From contig DBTX01000078.1 of assembly GCA_002307275.1 (NCBI GenBank), positions 1-64,000 on the forward strand: DNA of 64,000 nt. Reading direction: 5' to 3'. This document shows, piece by piece, positions 25,138 through 33,615 of this stretch (positions within the stretch are counted from its first letter, which is position 1; each line of letters begins with the position of its first letter). Position numbers and translations under genes: made by a program. This stretch comes from Hungateiclostridiaceae bacterium UBA1305 (lineage in GTDB: Bacteria; Bacillota; Clostridia; Acetivibrionales; DTU013). The notes under the pieces were generated by a model. That model worked only from the letters and a program-made list of their open reading frames with translations. It was not told the DNA's origin and made no database searches.

Positions 25138-25924
25138 AACACTGCATACTGTCAATGTGGCTTTCCGGCTTATAGACGACTTCACGGGAAAGCTGCTAAA
25201 AGAACCGACATTTTTCTTCTTTGCAGATGGAAAGAGGCTTTCACCCGTCAGAAAGCCTGAAGGCCTTTTCGTTTTAACAGATCTTGTTGATTTGCAAAAT
25301 AAGAAGATAACCATTTGCTCGCCCTGCTATTGTGATTTTACTGTTTCAGACCTTTCCTGTCCGGATAAAAAAAATCCTGTTATGACCGTACGGCTCAAGC
25401 CGGGAGTAAATTATCCGCTGAAGAACGGCGACACCGCATACAGTGCATGCTTTACCGGCCACAATGGAAATGGCGTCAAAGGACTTGCCGTTGAGCTTCA
25501 TGCTCCTTACCGGAATGACACAGTCAAGTTTAAAGCTCTTCAAACAATGGGACAGACTTGCCGGATTTCCCTTACAAACCCAACAGGCCTTGATTATACA
25601 GGACTTACCTTTGCAATAGCTTCAGACAACAAATCAGACGCGCCCTTTGTTTTTAAGGTACTTCGCCGCCTTGACAACACCTCCTATGAAATCGGAGAAA
25701 AACCGGAAATAGCTTTATCTCAAGCCCTTCCGGCCAAACGTGTATTTGCGTCTGAAACAGACGCATCAGGCCGCGTACTCATCCCGGTCGTTCCGGATTC
25801 TGAAGGAGGAGCATCCATACAGGAGATTGAGCTGTACGCTTCGGACGGTACAAGTACCTGTTTCAGAGGAATAACTCTTGTGGAAGGCCGCATATCTCAC
25901 TTTGATGAAACATTTGAATTTTAA
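25121..25924 (+). CDS. CIS-associated beta-sandwich protein
   Basis: Protein of 267 residues. The opening VNVAFRLIDDFTGKLLKEP and GLFVLTDLVD resemble a carboxypeptidase-regulatory-like or transthyretin-like beta-sandwich; similar small proteins often sit beside PAAR and DUF4255 genes in injection loci. The C-terminal half (about 150-267) is also beta-rich with no known motif. There is no signal peptide or membrane span. ATG 25121 follows AAGGAG by 7 bases inside the end of the DUF4255 gene, so the longer upstream frame is rejected. It lies 27 bases before the PAAR-like gene and may be a tip or baseplate adaptor. Function not assigned. Confidence 0.6.
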   Translation: MVSQTKTLHTVNVAFRLIDDFTGKLLKEPTFFFFADGKRLSPVRKPEGLFVLTDLVDLQNKKITICSPCYCDFTVSDLSCPDKKNPVMTVRLKPGVNYPLKNGDTAYSACFTGHNGNGVKGLAVELHAPYRNDTVKFKALQTMGQTCRISLTNPTGLDYTGLTFAIASDNKSDAPFVFKVLRRLDNTSYEIGEKPEIALSQALPAKRVFASETDASGRVLIPVVPDSEGGASIQEIELYASDGTSTCFRGITLVEGRISHFDETFEF

Positions 25925-25951
25925 ATATAAAAAATCGGAGGATTTTTAGTT

Positions 25952-26338
25952 ATGGGAATTTGTGTTTGCGGCGGCGCTAATATGAAATGCACTTTCGGAG
26001 CCGCTCCGTCTACGTTTATAGTATTGCCCGAAAAAAAAGTCATGACGACCCAGCCTATCGCAACAATCATGGATAACAAGCCCATGTCCAATATCCCGCC
26101 GTTCGGCATGTGCAGCAGTATGGCAAATCCAGCTGTGGCGTCTGCAACCGCGGCAGCCTGGGGCGTTCTTACACCGCAGCCATGTACGCCCACGATACCT
26201 GCGCCGTGGGTTCCCGGCTCACCAACAGTCCTCATTGGCAATATGCCTGCGCTGAATGCTTCCTCAAAGCTGATGTGTGCCTATGGCGGTGTAATAGATT
26301 TTGCGACTCCCGGACAGGCTGCCATCCAGGTACCATAG
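25952..26338 (+). CDS. PAAR-like spike tip protein (DUF4280 type)
   Basis: Protein of 128 residues related to the PAAR-like DUF4280 family. It begins with GGANMKCTFGAAPSTF, has TTQPIATIMDNKPMSNIPPFGMCSS in the middle and ends with LTPQPCTPTIPAPW and LMCAYGGVI. Cys residues at several of these points could bind a metal at the sharpened tip. PAAR proteins sit on the gp5/VgrG spike and pierce the target membrane. The start follows CGGAGGA by 10 bases. It is the last gene of the plus operon; its stop is only 24 bases from the stop of the last gene of the minus operon. Confidence 0.85.
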   Translation: MGICVCGGANMKCTFGAAPSTFIVLPEKKVMTTQPIATIMDNKPMSNIPPFGMCSSMANPAVASATAAAWGVLTPQPCTPTIPAPWVPGSPTVLIGNMPALNASSKLMCAYGGVIDFATPGQAAIQVP

Positions 26339-26362
26339 CCCCGTTATGGAGGCGGCGGAATA

Positions 26363-26896
26363 TCATATCAGCCTTTTTTTGATGGCCTCATCTGCCGTTC
26401 TGCGCCCATCCGCAATATCCATCAGCACGTCATTACATCTGTCGAGGGTATTCAGAAAGATGCCCAGCTGAATCTCAATCAAGGAATACCCGACACGCTC
26501 ATCCATATTGTCAGTGAGGATAATGCTGCTTTTATAATACAGCATTTTTTTCCTTTCATCTATGCCGAGGGCTCCTCCCGGAATTTTGGGATTGAGCCTC
26601 AAAACGGCACGGGCCAGTTCATTGCAGGTGCCCGGTGAAAGGCTCTCCCTCAGGCAGGAAAAAAGCTGAAGGACATTGTAGCCGTATTGCTCTATTTCTT
26701 CCTCTTTTCTTGGCAAAAAGGAGGCTTCCACTTGAAGCTTATCTTCCCTGTCTCCCAGATTTTCCGGGGAAATCAGCAAAACTGCCTCCCTGCGTTCTCC
26801 TTCCGGCAGGACGGTCTCTGTTGAAAACCCAAGGGCCCCAAGCTCCTGAGCAATCCTGTCGAGCAGTCTTTTCTCCAGTTCCTTTCTCACACCCAT
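26363..26896 (-). CDS. YbjN/secretion-chaperone-like protein, paralogue 2
   Basis: Protein of 177 residues, last in the minus operon. It shares with its upstream neighbour the order YNVLQLFSCL, LNPKIPGGALGIDERKKMLYYK, then IFLNTLDRCNDVLMDIADGR and an acidic ADEAI end. The central IPxGxxGxDEexxxLyyr pattern is like YbjN proteins and the related type III secretion chaperone fold. ATG 26896 follows GGAG by 9 bases; the longer frame runs into the gene before. Placed behind the candidate cargo gene, it could keep the cargo soluble or load it; this is inference. Confidence 0.6.
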   Translation of the reverse strand: MGVRKELEKRLLDRIAQELGALGFSTETVLPEGERREAVLLISPENLGDREDKLQVEASFLPRKEEEIEQYGYNVLQLFSCLRESLSPGTCNELARAVLRLNPKIPGGALGIDERKKMLYYKSSIILTDNMDERVGYSLIEIQLGIFLNTLDRCNDVLMDIADGRRTADEAIKKRLI

Positions 26897-26897
26897 A

Positions 26898-27458
26898 CTA
26901 TTGCCTCTCCCCGCGGTTATCTCCCGATATGCAGTACCGTATCGCCTCATCCGCTCCCAGCCGCCCGGCAGCCACTTCGGTTATCGCGTCCGTATAAGTG
27001 TCCAGCGTATGAATATATACTGCGAGCACAGCATCCATCATCATGATAACCTGCTCTTTGTTCATATTCTGCAATAAAGGAAACCGATACTTCATACATA
27101 ATATCTTATCATTTTCTCCAAGCGCAATGTTTCCAATAGGAAGCACAGTATTTAAATAATTAATAAACTTCAAAAGGCTTTCTGCTGTTTCCTGCCTGAT
27201 ATCATTCCCGAGTATGGAAAAAAACTGTATATAATTGAAGCTTGCATCCTTACGCTGCTCTTCCTCAATGGGCAGAAAGCAAATCTCCAGCTTCACGCTT
27301 TGCTCCTTCTCCCCCAGATCGTCCAGGATAGTCACAAGTATTTGAACCGGCATCTTTTCTTCCGGCTCGAAAAGCTTGAATGGCATCTCCAGCTTTCCAA
27401 TCTCCTCTGCGAGCGTTTCTATCGTATTTCTCTCAAATTGCTGCCAATCCTTCATCAT
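26898..27458 (-). CDS. YbjN/secretion-chaperone-like protein, paralogue 1
   Basis: Protein of 186 residues, paralogous to the next gene: FNYIQFFSIL, LNTVLPIGNIALGENDKILCMKYRFPL and YIHTLDTYTDAITEVAAGRLGADEAI align throughout. Three ATG codons in a row (27461, 27458, 27455) follow GGGAGGAAG; 27458 gives a 6-base spacing. The alpha/beta pattern fits the YbjN/type III chaperone superfamily, but identity is low and no catalytic residue is seen. The two paralogues could form a heterodimer. Confidence 0.6.
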   Translation of the reverse strand: MMKDWQQFERNTIETLAEEIGKLEMPFKLFEPEEKMPVQILVTILDDLGEKEQSVKLEICFLPIEEEQRKDASFNYIQFFSILGNDIRQETAESLLKFINYLNTVLPIGNIALGENDKILCMKYRFPLLQNMNKEQVIMMMDAVLAVYIHTLDTYTDAITEVAAGRLGADEAIRYCISGDNRGERQ

Positions 27459-27514
27459 CATCTTCCTCCCTTCATTCAGGTGCAAGTATTCATCACATAC
27501 CATATATTACACGA

Positions 27515-29299
27515 TCACCCGTTGACTGCGGATAATTTCCCGGCAATGGCCTCCTCCGACGGAAGGTCATTGTCCAGCTGCAGCTTGAAGCCCAGCTGCT
27601 CTATCAGCAGCCTGTACTTGTCCTTTTCCTCGCCGCTTTCCGCATTATGTCTTATGGTGGCTGCATATTTCAATAAAATTGCACTGAACATCTCTTCACC
27701 CGTCGAATATCCCAGAACTTTCCGGGCAAGCTCTCTCGTCGCATCGTTGTCAACCGCTTTTCCCTTGCCTCTGTTTATCCCTGCAATAACATTGTTGGTC
27801 TTATTTTTAAGATCATTTGTTTTAATAAATTGGTCAATATTATTCTTCTTCCGTTTTGATTTCATTATATTCTTTAATATTACAGTGTTAAACAATCCTG
27901 CCACCGAACCTACAGCGCCTATTCCGGCTCCTACAAGCCCCGTCCATTTGGCAAATTGCCCCACATCGCTTGACGAATCTACTCCAAACATTTTTGACAT
28001 GTTCTTTGTGAGCCCTGTAACATTTCCAACCATGCTGGTTCCCGATTTGAAAAAATCGAAACCTGCCGAAGTGGTATTCAGCGTCTTTGCCTCCAAAGCA
28101 ACATTTGCCATTTTTTTAAACTCCTCGGAGCTTTTGCCGTCATTCATAGCCTTTTTAATCTGTTTTGAACTGTTTATATTTTCAAGGCCGGTAGAATAGC
28201 CCCTCACCAGATCAAGCGTGTCCTTTGTGGCTCCCAGCACATTTTTCACGGAGCCAAGGCCGCCTGCGACCTGCTTGCCTGTATCCTGGCCTTTTTCATT
28301 TCCTGCAAGGCTGCTGATTGAGCCTCCCATGTCGCTCATCGTACTGCCCATACTGAAAACGGATTTCCCCGAAGCAAGTAAATTTGAAGCAAGTGTAAGC
28401 TTCTGCTTTTGTCTGGTATTATCCGTTGTAAATTTATCATTTTTTTTCATATCCCGTATATTTTTATAGACAGATATTCCGCTGCTTCCAAGCGAAAGTG
28501 CGTCGCTTCCCAGACTTACAGATTGGGCGCCGATGTCGATTGAATCCGAAACAGTATCAGACATCCCCACTTTCCCTCCAAGACCGCTTTTATCAAACAG
28601 GCCTATTCCGGTGGAACCAAGGGAACTGACTCCGCTGACTACATCCATCCCGGTCTGCACTTTATCAAGCGCGGTTGATCCATAAAAGTCTTTTTGCTTT
28701 CCATTCTTTTTATACTTCGACGCCTGAAGTGCCTGCCAATCGTCATCACTATCCTCCTCCCACGGCTCCTCAAGCATTTTCTGCTCCTTCTTGGAAGGCG
28801 ATTTTACATCATTCCCGGATTCCCCGGGACTTTCGGTATCCCCGGTATTTTCCGTATTCTCCCGTTCCTTATCCAGCTTTTTAAATTCACTGTTCTTAAC
28901 GATAATCTTTTTTGCAAGCTTCTTAACCGGTGACGGAAGCGGAGCATCCTCCGGCTCTCCGCCGTCATCAAGATCTTCGCTTTCTTCCGACTGGTCATCT
29001 TCCAGTTCTTTTTCCAGTTCTTCGTCCGTTAATTCTTCTTCATCCTTATACGGCTTGACCTTCAAGCTATCGGAGGGTTCGCTCTCTGTTCCCTCCTCCC
29101 CTCCGGTATCCTCATGCTCTTCCAGCTCTTCCTCGGTCAGGGGCTCGGGCGAAGCATTTGCTTCAGGAATCGCAAGCTCCTTCAAGTGCTTCAGTGTAAC
29201 ATTCTGGATCTCGGGGTTTTTAGCCAGTTCCTCGACTTTATTTTCATCATCTTTCTTCTCGGATTTACTGCTAAATAAATTTTTGAAAAAATTCGCCAT
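27515..29299 (-). CDS. Candidate CIS cargo: acidic N-terminus and glycine/serine-rich helical domain
   Basis: Protein of 594 residues, unlike any family I know. Residues 1-15 are a short amphipathic segment (MANFFKNLFSSKSEKK), 40-200 are very acidic and probably disordered, and 210-480 are rich in Gly, Ser and small hydrophobic residues (SGVSSLGSTGIGLFDKSGLGGKVG, then GLVGAGIGAVGSVAGLF), as in membrane-inserting toxins. A helical C-terminal domain follows. It lies straight after the AAA+ gene, where Photorhabdus and Serratia type loci carry their toxins, and is followed by two chaperone-like genes. ATG 29299 follows GAGGAGG by 9 bases. Cargo status is inferred from position and composition. 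A structural role is possible. Confidence 0.5.
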   Translation of the reverse strand: MANFFKNLFSSKSEKKDDENKVEELAKNPEIQNVTLKHLKELAIPEANASPEPLTEEELEEHEDTGGEEGTESEPSDSLKVKPYKDEEELTDEELEKELEDDQSEESEDLDDGGEPEDAPLPSPVKKLAKKIIVKNSEFKKLDKERENTENTGDTESPGESGNDVKSPSKKEQKMLEEPWEEDSDDDWQALQASKYKKNGKQKDFYGSTALDKVQTGMDVVSGVSSLGSTGIGLFDKSGLGGKVGMSDTVSDSIDIGAQSVSLGSDALSLGSSGISVYKNIRDMKKNDKFTTDNTRQKQKLTLASNLLASGKSVFSMGSTMSDMGGSISSLAGNEKGQDTGKQVAGGLGSVKNVLGATKDTLDLVRGYSTGLENINSSKQIKKAMNDGKSSEEFKKMANVALEAKTLNTTSAGFDFFKSGTSMVGNVTGLTKNMSKMFGVDSSSDVGQFAKWTGLVGAGIGAVGSVAGLFNTVILKNIMKSKRKKNNIDQFIKTNDLKNKTNNVIAGINRGKGKAVDNDATRELARKVLGYSTGEEMFSAILLKYAATIRHNAESGEEKDKYRLLIEQLGFKLQLDNDLPSEEAIAGKLSAVNG

Positions 29300-29326
29300 G
29301 AATTCCATCCTCCTCGCAAATCATTA

Positions 29327-31534
29327 TTAAAACAAATCTCCATAGCCGCCCAGGTCCTGTTTTACAATTATTTTCCCGGCTTTTGTCATCTCATTCTTCA
29401 ATGCCTTGATTAAATGCATCATTTTCAACGGGCTCCCCTCCCCTGCCGCCAGAAAGCTTGCAGCTACAGCTATGTTTTTTATATTACTGCCGGAAAGCTC
29501 AAATTTATTCGCCAGAAAATCCAGATCCACCTCGGGATCCATGGGAAGCTTTTGCGGGAATATGTTTTCCCACAGCTTCCTGCGGTTTTTTACGTCGGGC
29601 ATTGGAAAATTAATCATGAATTTGAACCTTCGGCGGTAAGCTTCGTCGAAATTCTGCAGAAGATTGGTGGCCAGTATGGTTATGCCCTCATATTCCTCCA
29701 TCTTCTGAAGCAGGTAGGAGGTCTCCAGATTTGCATACCTGTCCTGCGCATCCTTCACCTCGGCTCTCTTGCCAAAAAGCGAGTCCGCCTCATCAAAGAA
29801 CAGTATGGCGCTTGTACGGGAAGCCTCATCAAATATTTCCCTGAGGTTTTTCTCAGTCTCTCCGATATATTTGCTGACGATCTGAGACAGGTCTATCCTG
29901 TATATTTCCAGCCTCAGTTCATTTGCAAGCACCTGCGCGCCCATGGTCTTTCCTGTGCCGGGAGGACCATAAAATATAATTCCAAGACCTCTGCCATAGG
30001 GCAGCTTTTTATCAAATCCCCATTGATTGAAAACAACATGCTTGTACCTGATATGGTTGCAGGCGTCAAAAAGCAAACGTTTCTGCTCCTCCGGCAGTAT
30101 CAGGTCCTCCCAGGTAAAGGCCGGCCTTACCTTTGTGGCCTTTTTCTCGATGTTATGAGCGGATTGCTGGATGCAAGCCCTGTACAAAATATCCTTGTCC
30201 ACAATCCCGTCCGCGCAGGTATCTGCTTCAAACACCGCCTCATGAAGCGCTTTCTCAATCACACCGGTGGTAAAATGAAATTTGTTGGACAATTCCGCCA
30301 AATCAACAGCAGCGTCAAGCTTTTGCCCTTCGGCCAATTTCCTCCACAGTTCCAGTCTTTTTGCATCGTCAGGCAGCTCCAGCCTGAAATTCACAAAGGT
30401 ATAGGTACTGCTGCCCGAGCTTCTCTTCCACTCCTTCGAGGATAGTACAAAAAGCACATCTACATTGTCTGCCAGCTTGTCCAGTATTTCTTCTTCATAA
30501 TATGCCAAAGCTTCTTCCTCCGTATCGGCGGACAGCGCATCAAAATTATAGAGGCAGAGTATGCCCTGATAGAGAATACTGCTCCTCAATACATTTTTCA
30601 AATGCTCTTCAAGCTTTTTAAAGTCCTTCCTCAGCACCGCGCCATCCAGCCATACCAGCGGCATGTTCAGATGTACTGCGGCGTGCCGTACCTGAAGCCT
30701 TTTCCCGGCTCCCGGCGGGCCGTATATAAACAGTGCGGTTTTATCCTTCCTTGATTTAGCTGCCAGGTTATCCAAGACAGACCGTATTCTTTCCTGCGCC
30801 TCCCTGTCCATGCGCAGCTCAGGCAATTCATCCGGATATTCCACCCGAAAACAGGGATGGGCCGAATAATCCTCAAAACCCTTTCCAGTCAGAAAGTCAT
30901 ATATTTTACCATTCAGCCTGACAGGCCGTGAAAGCCGTGACAATGAATCATTTTCCTGTTTTCCGTCCAGTATGTATTTTGAAAATGCAGAGGAGGGCAC
31001 CAACACATCCAGGTCCTTCCCCCCTCCGGCAAACATACGGTATACATCGGCTGCAAGGCCGATTGTCGGCAGTTTTTCCGCCACATTATCATGAAGATAA
31101 CCGAATACCTTCTCATATTTCCTGTCCAGCTCAATTGCCAGCCCCATAACAGTACAGAATTTTTCATAGCTGGAAAGCCCGAATACCTTTACAATATGCT
31201 CCAGCGGCAGAAAAACGCCTTCCTTCAAAGACGCCTCCTCCCTGCTGGCTATATGCCGCAGCGCCTTTAACAGCACCCGCTGCTCGGCAATGTCAATGTC
31301 CTCCCTGCCGGGCATCAATATCACACCTGTAAACAGCGCTTCCGCTTCCTCATTTGTAACGACAAATCCCTTCAGAGGATTTTTAGCAGCGCTGTCAGCC
31401 GTTCCTTTCCTGTATTCCAGCGCCACCAGGCAGGCCATGTCCAGAAGGAGCATGTATTCGCCCATTTGTTCGTTCCAATTTATATAAGGTTTCCCTATCT
31501 TCAAGCAAACAAAAAAATCATCGTAAGCTATCAT
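29327..31534 (-). CDS. AAA+ ATPase of the CIS (Pvc15/Afp15 type), two ATPase modules
   Basis: Protein of 735 residues. The N-terminal 240 residues are specific to injection-system ATPases. A first AAA module (Walker A GPPGAGKR near 271) has LCLYNFDAL where Walker B should be, so it is probably inactive. The second module is complete: GPPGTGKT near 523, Walker B ILFFDEADSLFG near 579, and a sensor/arginine-finger region RRRFKFMINFP. In Photorhabdus and Serratia systems this ATPase is needed for assembly or cargo loading. The ATG overlaps the stop of the upstream coiled-coil gene (ATGA). Confidence 0.92.
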   Translation of the reverse strand: MIAYDDFFVCLKIGKPYINWNEQMGEYMLLLDMACLVALEYRKGTADSAAKNPLKGFVVTNEEAEALFTGVILMPGREDIDIAEQRVLLKALRHIASREEASLKEGVFLPLEHIVKVFGLSSYEKFCTVMGLAIELDRKYEKVFGYLHDNVAEKLPTIGLAADVYRMFAGGGKDLDVLVPSSAFSKYILDGKQENDSLSRLSRPVRLNGKIYDFLTGKGFEDYSAHPCFRVEYPDELPELRMDREAQERIRSVLDNLAAKSRKDKTALFIYGPPGAGKRLQVRHAAVHLNMPLVWLDGAVLRKDFKKLEEHLKNVLRSSILYQGILCLYNFDALSADTEEEALAYYEEEILDKLADNVDVLFVLSSKEWKRSSGSSTYTFVNFRLELPDDAKRLELWRKLAEGQKLDAAVDLAELSNKFHFTTGVIEKALHEAVFEADTCADGIVDKDILYRACIQQSAHNIEKKATKVRPAFTWEDLILPEEQKRLLFDACNHIRYKHVVFNQWGFDKKLPYGRGLGIIFYGPPGTGKTMGAQVLANELRLEIYRIDLSQIVSKYIGETEKNLREIFDEASRTSAILFFDEADSLFGKRAEVKDAQDRYANLETSYLLQKMEEYEGITILATNLLQNFDEAYRRRFKFMINFPMPDVKNRRKLWENIFPQKLPMDPEVDLDFLANKFELSGSNIKNIAVAASFLAAGEGSPLKMMHLIKALKNEMTKAGKIIVKQDLGGYGDLF

Positions 31535-32415
31535 TCAACAACCTCATCCTCCGCTGCATCCCCTGGCTGTTCATCCATATCCTGCTCAATTTCCCCTTCA
31601 CTTTCCTCCTGCAGCGGATTCAAATTCTTATTCCCGCGAATCCTTGCAAAAAAGCCTGTTTCACCTGCCGGTTCAGTTGCGTATATAAACTTTTGAAGCA
31701 TGATCCTCTTCAGGTAATCCTTCTTTCCAATCATCTGCGTCAGGGCTTCCGCCTTTGCCGCCAGCTCACTTTCCTGCCTTCTCAGTTCTTCAAGGCGTCC
31801 TGTCTTGTTCCCGCCGCCATCCGGGCCTTCCCTCTGAATTTCGGCAGCCTGACGCCGTGCCTGTTCCAGTTGCTCCCTTACTATTGCAAGCCTTTGCCTT
31901 TCCCCTGCATCCTCCGCGTAGGGACAGGCCGCCTCCAGAACAGAGCTCCTGCCTTCACCCCGCAGCAGCTTCATTCTGCTGTCGGTCCACTTCCGGCTTT
32001 GCTCAAACTCCACCGATGCGGCATTTTCACTTCCTCCTCCAGCTAGAAACAAATCTGCATCGGCAGTTCTTCTCTGCTTTTTTGCCGTATTCCGGTCAAA
32101 ATGCCTCATATCTTCCCTTAGCCCGCCTGCTTCCTCGGGAGAGTGCACGGTTGCCGTAAAGGAGGTCTTCCCTCCGTCCGGCCCTCTCTTTATTTCCTGC
32201 TGTCCGAAGCGATTTGACAGCTTCATCAGCGTAATCCCATTTTCTTCATCCTGCCCGCTCTTCCTGTTTTCCTTTTTCAGTCCTGCATGTGGTGCAGTAA
32301 AGCGGACAGGCTCACCCATTCTTTTTCTCTGCTTTTCATTCTCCCGGTTGTCAAGCTCCTCAATTCTGCTTTGAAAGCGCAACTTTTCCCTTGAGCTTTT
32401 TTCATATTCTCTCAT
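31531..32415 (-). CDS. Coiled-coil protein between tail protein I and the ATPase
   Basis: Protein of 294 residues, highly charged (Arg, Glu, Lys), with a strong coiled coil at about 180-250 (LEQARRQAAEIQREG, then LEELRRQESELAAKAEALTQMIGKK) and an acidic end. In Serratia Afp loci the tape measure (Afp14) occupies this slot just before the ATPase. This protein is short for a full tape measure, so either the tail is short or the tape function lies elsewhere, such as the 1042-aa protein. ATG 32415 follows GGTGG by 7 bases; the longer frame overlaps the upstream gene and is rejected. Function not known. Confidence 0.6.
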   Translation of the reverse strand: MREYEKSSREKLRFQSRIEELDNRENEKQRKRMGEPVRFTAPHAGLKKENRKSGQDEENGITLMKLSNRFGQQEIKRGPDGGKTSFTATVHSPEEAGGLREDMRHFDRNTAKKQRRTADADLFLAGGGSENAASVEFEQSRKWTDSRMKLLRGEGRSSVLEAACPYAEDAGERQRLAIVREQLEQARRQAAEIQREGPDGGGNKTGRLEELRRQESELAAKAEALTQMIGKKDYLKRIMLQKFIYATEPAGETGFFARIRGNKNLNPLQEESEGEIEQDMDEQPGDAAEDEVVE

Positions 32416-32461
32416 CCGCGTACCACCCTTTCTCAAGCTGCAAAAGTATGGCGCATCAGCC

Positions 32462-33613
32462 TCAGGCATTCAGATAAAAGCCGGCGTCCAGCCTTGTATT
32501 GTCGTCGATTACTGCCGGGCCGGGTTTTTCCAGCCTCGTATTTATGCCAATGTAGCTATGCATGTCCAGCCTGATATTTTGGCTGAGAACAATAATTCTG
32601 GCTATCGTATGCGCAGGCCGCACCTTTTCCAGCAGGCGTGAAAGTTCTTCAAGCTTGCCGCCTTTATCAAATACAGCGCCACTTTTCAGAATGATGCAGA
32701 AGGTATGGGGATTATCGGTATAAATCTTATTATACAGCCTCTCTCTTTCCGTATTGTCCCTTCCATATTCCCTTAGCTTGAAATACTCAACAATATACGG
32801 CTCTTCGCCGGTATAAAGCTTTACCATATCAATGATGCTCTTCACCGTACCCTTTGCCTTATTTAAAGCTACCGCATTTTTTACTGCAAACCTGAATTGC
32901 TCCCTGCTCAGTATGGAGCCTTCGTTATGCATGCCAAGCCATGAAGCCAGATAATTCAGAGCCTTCCCCCCGGCAGTATCCACATCCAGCAGCATTGGAA
33001 ATCTGTCAATACTCCTTTCCATATCAAGAAATATGGACTGGAATACTCCCAGATACCGTTTTAAAAAGTCACCATTCTTCTGATATACTTCAGGAAGATA
33101 TTCCATAAAGGACTCTTGTGGGAACTCCACACGGAGGTTTTTAAATTCAAAGCATTCCCCGCTCATATCAAACGCGGAAAGATATATCCATAAATACCTT
33201 CCTTTCAGCCTTCCGAGGAAGATATCAAGACTCCTGCCGGAGTGAATACTCTCCTTGCCGCCGAACAGCACCAGCTTTTCCTCAAGCCCAATCCCGCTGT
33301 CTGCAAGAAAGTCGTCCACCGCTACAGTCCTGTTCTTATGAATTATATAATTGGAATCCGATGTCATTAAGCTTACCTGTATATTTGATTCCTGAGGATA
33401 TATACCGTCAATTGCCAATCTGTGATAGGTCATGCCGTTTTCAAGCAAGTCCAGCGCCTTACTGAAAAACATGCCCCTTTTCAGACGGTTTTCCAGCTTC
33501 ATACCTTCTGTGCCATCAACAGAGAAATTTTCCCGGAAGCCCTGTCTCCAGAAATCTCCTGCCAGTGTCATTCTTTTTAATTCATTCTCCAAGTTGATCA
33601 CCTGCCGTTTCAT
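32462..33613 (-). CDS. Phage tail protein I-like baseplate protein
   Basis: Protein of 383 residues of the P2 gpI-type baseplate family as found in injection systems. The family core is MEYLPEVYQKNGDFLKRYLGVFQSIFLDMERSIDRFPMLLD (in two parts around residues 160-205) followed by ALNYLASWLGM and the KAKGTVKSIIDMVKLYTGEEP block. It links the wedge proteins to fibres. The C-terminal RPAHTIARIIVL is typical. It starts two bases after the second baseplate J-like gene, so the two are cotranslated. Confidence 0.85.
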   Translation of the reverse strand: MKRQVINLENELKRMTLAGDFWRQGFRENFSVDGTEGMKLENRLKRGMFFSKALDLLENGMTYHRLAIDGIYPQESNIQVSLMTSDSNYIIHKNRTVAVDDFLADSGIGLEEKLVLFGGKESIHSGRSLDIFLGRLKGRYLWIYLSAFDMSGECFEFKNLRVEFPQESFMEYLPEVYQKNGDFLKRYLGVFQSIFLDMERSIDRFPMLLDVDTAGGKALNYLASWLGMHNEGSILSREQFRFAVKNAVALNKAKGTVKSIIDMVKLYTGEEPYIVEYFKLREYGRDNTERERLYNKIYTDNPHTFCIILKSGAVFDKGGKLEELSRLLEKVRPAHTIARIIVLSQNIRLDMHSYIGINTRLEKPGPAVIDDNTRLDAGFYLNA

Positions 33614-33615
33614 TG

